Of a DNA stretch of 64,000 nt, positions 61,661 to 64,000 are shown piece after piece. The stretch's first letter is position 1. Each line of letters starts with the position of its first letter. Under the pieces are notes generated by a model. That model did not search any database. It was not told the DNA's origin and saw only the letters and a list, made by a program, of their open reading frames with translations. This DNA comes from Branchiostoma floridae (lineage: Eukaryota; Chordata; Leptocardii; Amphioxiformes; Branchiostomatidae): contig NC_049981.1 in assembly GCF_000003815.2 (NCBI RefSeq), forward strand, positions 13,599,035 through 13,663,034. Reading direction: 5' to 3'. The translations under genes and the position numbers were made by a program.

Positions 61661-62520
61661 CGCGGGATGCGGAACTGACATGTATTAGTTGGTTAGCCCT
61701 GATTGGCTAGTGGGAGTGACCATGCTTATTTGATTGGCTAAGGAGATAAACTATATGTATTGTTCTCTGAGTCGAGCTTGTCGGTTGTTAGAGATTGTTG
61801 TACCCTGGGGTCTCAGTATCTAAATGTTAGTCTCTGTACTTACATACTGTGTACACTGTACACTGTAGTAAAATCTTAGACCTAGTATCTCTGTATCGTA
61901 TTTAGACCTGGTGTACCTCAACGGTTAACCTACACACTGTATCCCTACGCTGTATGTTGAAGACTTGACGTAACTGTATACATGTACTTGTATAATGTTA
62001 ATTGAGTAAAGCATATTAGGTAGAATTAACACGACTCACAGATAGTAATCGCTGGTTTGGCTCTGGGTTTATGATACAGAGCATGGAAACCAAAATCTCA
62101 CACAGGATCTTTGCGCATTGCCCTCACTGTTACAAAGCTTCTAGTATAAAATGTCTGTAAGGCCACACTGACTTAATTTTATCGATGACATCCGCGCGCG
62201 CATTGCTTTCCGCCTGTTCTCCAACTACATGGAAGACGTCTGTATTCTCTCTCTCTCCAAACTCAACTCAACTCAACCCTACTCTGTTACATGGGTTCTA
62301 ATGCTCTCCTTAGATATGTTTCCTAACCGCCTACGCCAGAGTTCTAAGAAAAATGGAATTATCTCCCATTGGGTCTATGTATCATCTATAACATCGTTCT
62401 AGCTTATATTCCTAATTTTGCACCTTGGAATGACACGTTCTGAAATCTGGAAACCCTTACCACCGTTACCAACACGCCGCATATACGTAATAACTCATTT
62501 GCGTGGTTCTATGGAATACA
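61661..62520. other. Intergenic, no gene recognised
   Basis: The stretch lies between the end of copy B and the crystallin-domain gene. It contains short CTCAACTCAACTCAAC and GTACACTGTACACTG runs and no supported coding sequence. The part near 62520 belongs to the 3' UTR side of the crystallin gene. Confidence 0.45.
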
Positions 62521-63923
62521 TTAAAGACGTTTAGCTGAGCTGAGTTTATCGTTACAGCCCAGGGTAGCGAGGTTGTTGTAGTGGCCTGGGCTGAGCTTCC
62601 ACTGCTTCCCTCCGTAAGATGGGTCTTCATACACTTCCCAGTCTCCGCCTGTAGGCAGGGAAGAGATAAGATCTTATGATCATATGCATGATGATGATGA
62701 CGATGATCATCATATATAACTCTGGTTAACTTAAGTCTGCATGAAACAAGTTACGTTTACTGTGAAAACAACAAGATAGGACATAATGCAATTTTCAGAC
62801 AGACAAGTCTGTAGAAGGTATTTAGACCCCTGACCTCCCCCGCCCTTGCAATCTTGAAAAACGGCTTAGGCCGAAGATGTACCAAGGTTAAATAAAGGTT
62901 GAAAAAGTCCTTGATAGTTCATCAATGCGTGAAGACACTTGAAACTTGTTTGGGACCTCGATCATTTTGCCGCAGCGCCATCTTTCGACAAGGAGTAGTA
63001 GACACCATACGCCCTGATACGAATAGAGGTAGATAACATGGTTCTACCATGCAGCTGACAAGTTACCTAAACTTTGCAACAGTTGAAAACATTTGGCAGT
63101 CAATGTGAGCAGACTTTTCAAAGAAGTAAAACACACCAGTAACAATGGCCGAGGAGGCTTTGTCGTCAAACCCCAGGTCTGCGAAGTTGCCGTGACCCTC
63201 TACCAGAGGCAGTGCGGCGTAGTTGGAGAAGTCAGCGTCTCCGAACAGGACCAAGGCGTTATCAGGTACACCACGGACAGAGGTGATGGTGTCTTCTTCT
63301 CCTATAGAACAAGGAATAGAAAGAATACTACCGTAACGATTTTCCAACTCACCGACAGATTAAATACAGCTCTCCAGGCTCACTTGTAATTGGTAACATT
63401 AGATAAGAATTAGATATTTGGTAAGAAATCGACTGTACGTGCACTGGGATTTGTAATAAGCTATAACGAGATATGACCTTATTTTTTCTAGTTGAAAAGC
63501 TTAGCTGTTTTGAAATGCGTTATTTCTGTCCAAACGTAAAACGAGCGACGTACACACGTGTGGCTGCTAGAGTCACATTCTCGCCGCAGCGACACCTAAC
63601 GGTGAGATCATGTAACGTTATAGCTCAAGTCATTGAAACCCAATAGAAGGTATAGCTGACGTGACGGACTACGTAAACGTTGACAGGTGAATTCGAAAAC
63701 ATTACATGATTGTGTTAAAGAAAATGCTATTATAACACACACATAGCATATCGAATGAACAATTATTACTCCATACCTCCCCATTTTGCACAGTCGGAGT
63801 AGTCTCCTGGTTTGAGAACGTGCGCCTTGCCGCGGAAGTTCATGTGCTCGTACACAACCCACGTGCCCTGCTGCACCATGATGGACGAGCACTTGTTGTT
63901 GAAGTCTCCGCCTAGCCAGCCAA
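62521..63923 (-). CDS. Beta/gamma-crystallin-domain protein, C-terminal part
   Basis: Minus-strand exons 63923-63777, 63301-63137 and 62648-62521 (TAA stop), all joined in phase 1. The gene continues beyond 64000. It encodes at least four Greek-key motifs, the first partial: one ending DFNNKCSSIMV; one starting TWVVYEHMNFRGKAHVL; one reading ALVLFGDADFSNYAALPL to FDDKASSAIV; and the last DWEVYEDPSYGGKQWKLSPG to NDKLSSAKRL. Three motifs carry the (N/D)(N/D)xx(S/T)S calcium signature (NNKCSS, DDKASS, NDKLSS). The motif reading EDTITS lacks it. Known family roles are calcium-binding structural or stress proteins, and in vertebrates lens crystallins. Exon borders fall at motif borders, as in beta-crystallins. 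Total domain number is unknown. Confidence 0.88.
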
Positions 63924-64000
63924 CTGCGTACAAAACAGAACATCGCGTAACCTGCCTGCATAAACCGCCATACAAAGTTTGACGTAGTATCTATTAAGAG

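Noticed and set aside
1-64000. tRNA, rRNA or other structured RNA genes
   Set aside because: I found no convincing cloverleaf, A/B box pair or rRNA-like block by eye. A covariance-model scan would be needed to exclude them.

Overview
This is an intron-rich animal genome window. It carries six recognisable protein genes, no operons, and many short DNA-transposon remnants. The gene families, compact spacing, head-to-head and tail-to-tail gene pairs and MITE-type insertions fit an invertebrate deuterostome. A lancelet (Branchiostoma) is my best guess, by inference and not by database match.

Layout. (1) 1-10317, + strand: 3' part of a polycystin-1/PKD1L-type receptor-channel gene (EGF, Ser/Thr-rich linker, GPS, PLAT, polycystin channel), with a 100-N gap in its ectodomain. 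(2) 12.1-24.5 kb, +: a complete gene for a 1,665-residue protein with a very long disordered N-terminal exon, a zinc ribbon, an F-box and leucine-rich repeats. Half of its F-box exon plus flanking intron is amplified eight times in tandem. (3) 25083-31277, -: ALG13, convergent with the F-box gene. (4) 31488-35620, +: NTAQ1, head-to-head with ALG13 (about 210 bp apart). (5) 35.6-45.7 kb: mostly non-coding, with a weak candidate transcript near 38.7-40.6 kb and a nested pair of MITEs. (6) 45715-51733, -: a LIV-1-type zinc transporter (ZIP6/ZIP10 group) with about 460 residues of His/Asp/Glu pentapeptide repeats. (7) 51.7-62.5 kb: no gene found; a diverged tandem duplication of several kb, a mariner-type MITE and small tandem arrays. 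(8) 62521-64000, -: 3' part of a beta/gamma-crystallin-domain gene running off the window.

The genes are not one pathway. They cover membrane sensing (polycystin), ubiquitin-ligase targeting (F-box), N-glycan precursor synthesis (ALG13), N-degron processing (NTAQ1), zinc import (ZIP) and probable calcium binding (crystallin). The most unusual material is mobile DNA meeting exons: a hAT-type element inserted exactly over the NTAQ1 exon 2 splice donor; a terminal-inverted-repeat element in an ALG13 intron holding a near-identical inverted copy of the neighbouring F-box gene's last exon; and the F-box exon minisatellite. All exon boundaries given were placed by eye from reading frame, phase and GT/AG signals.
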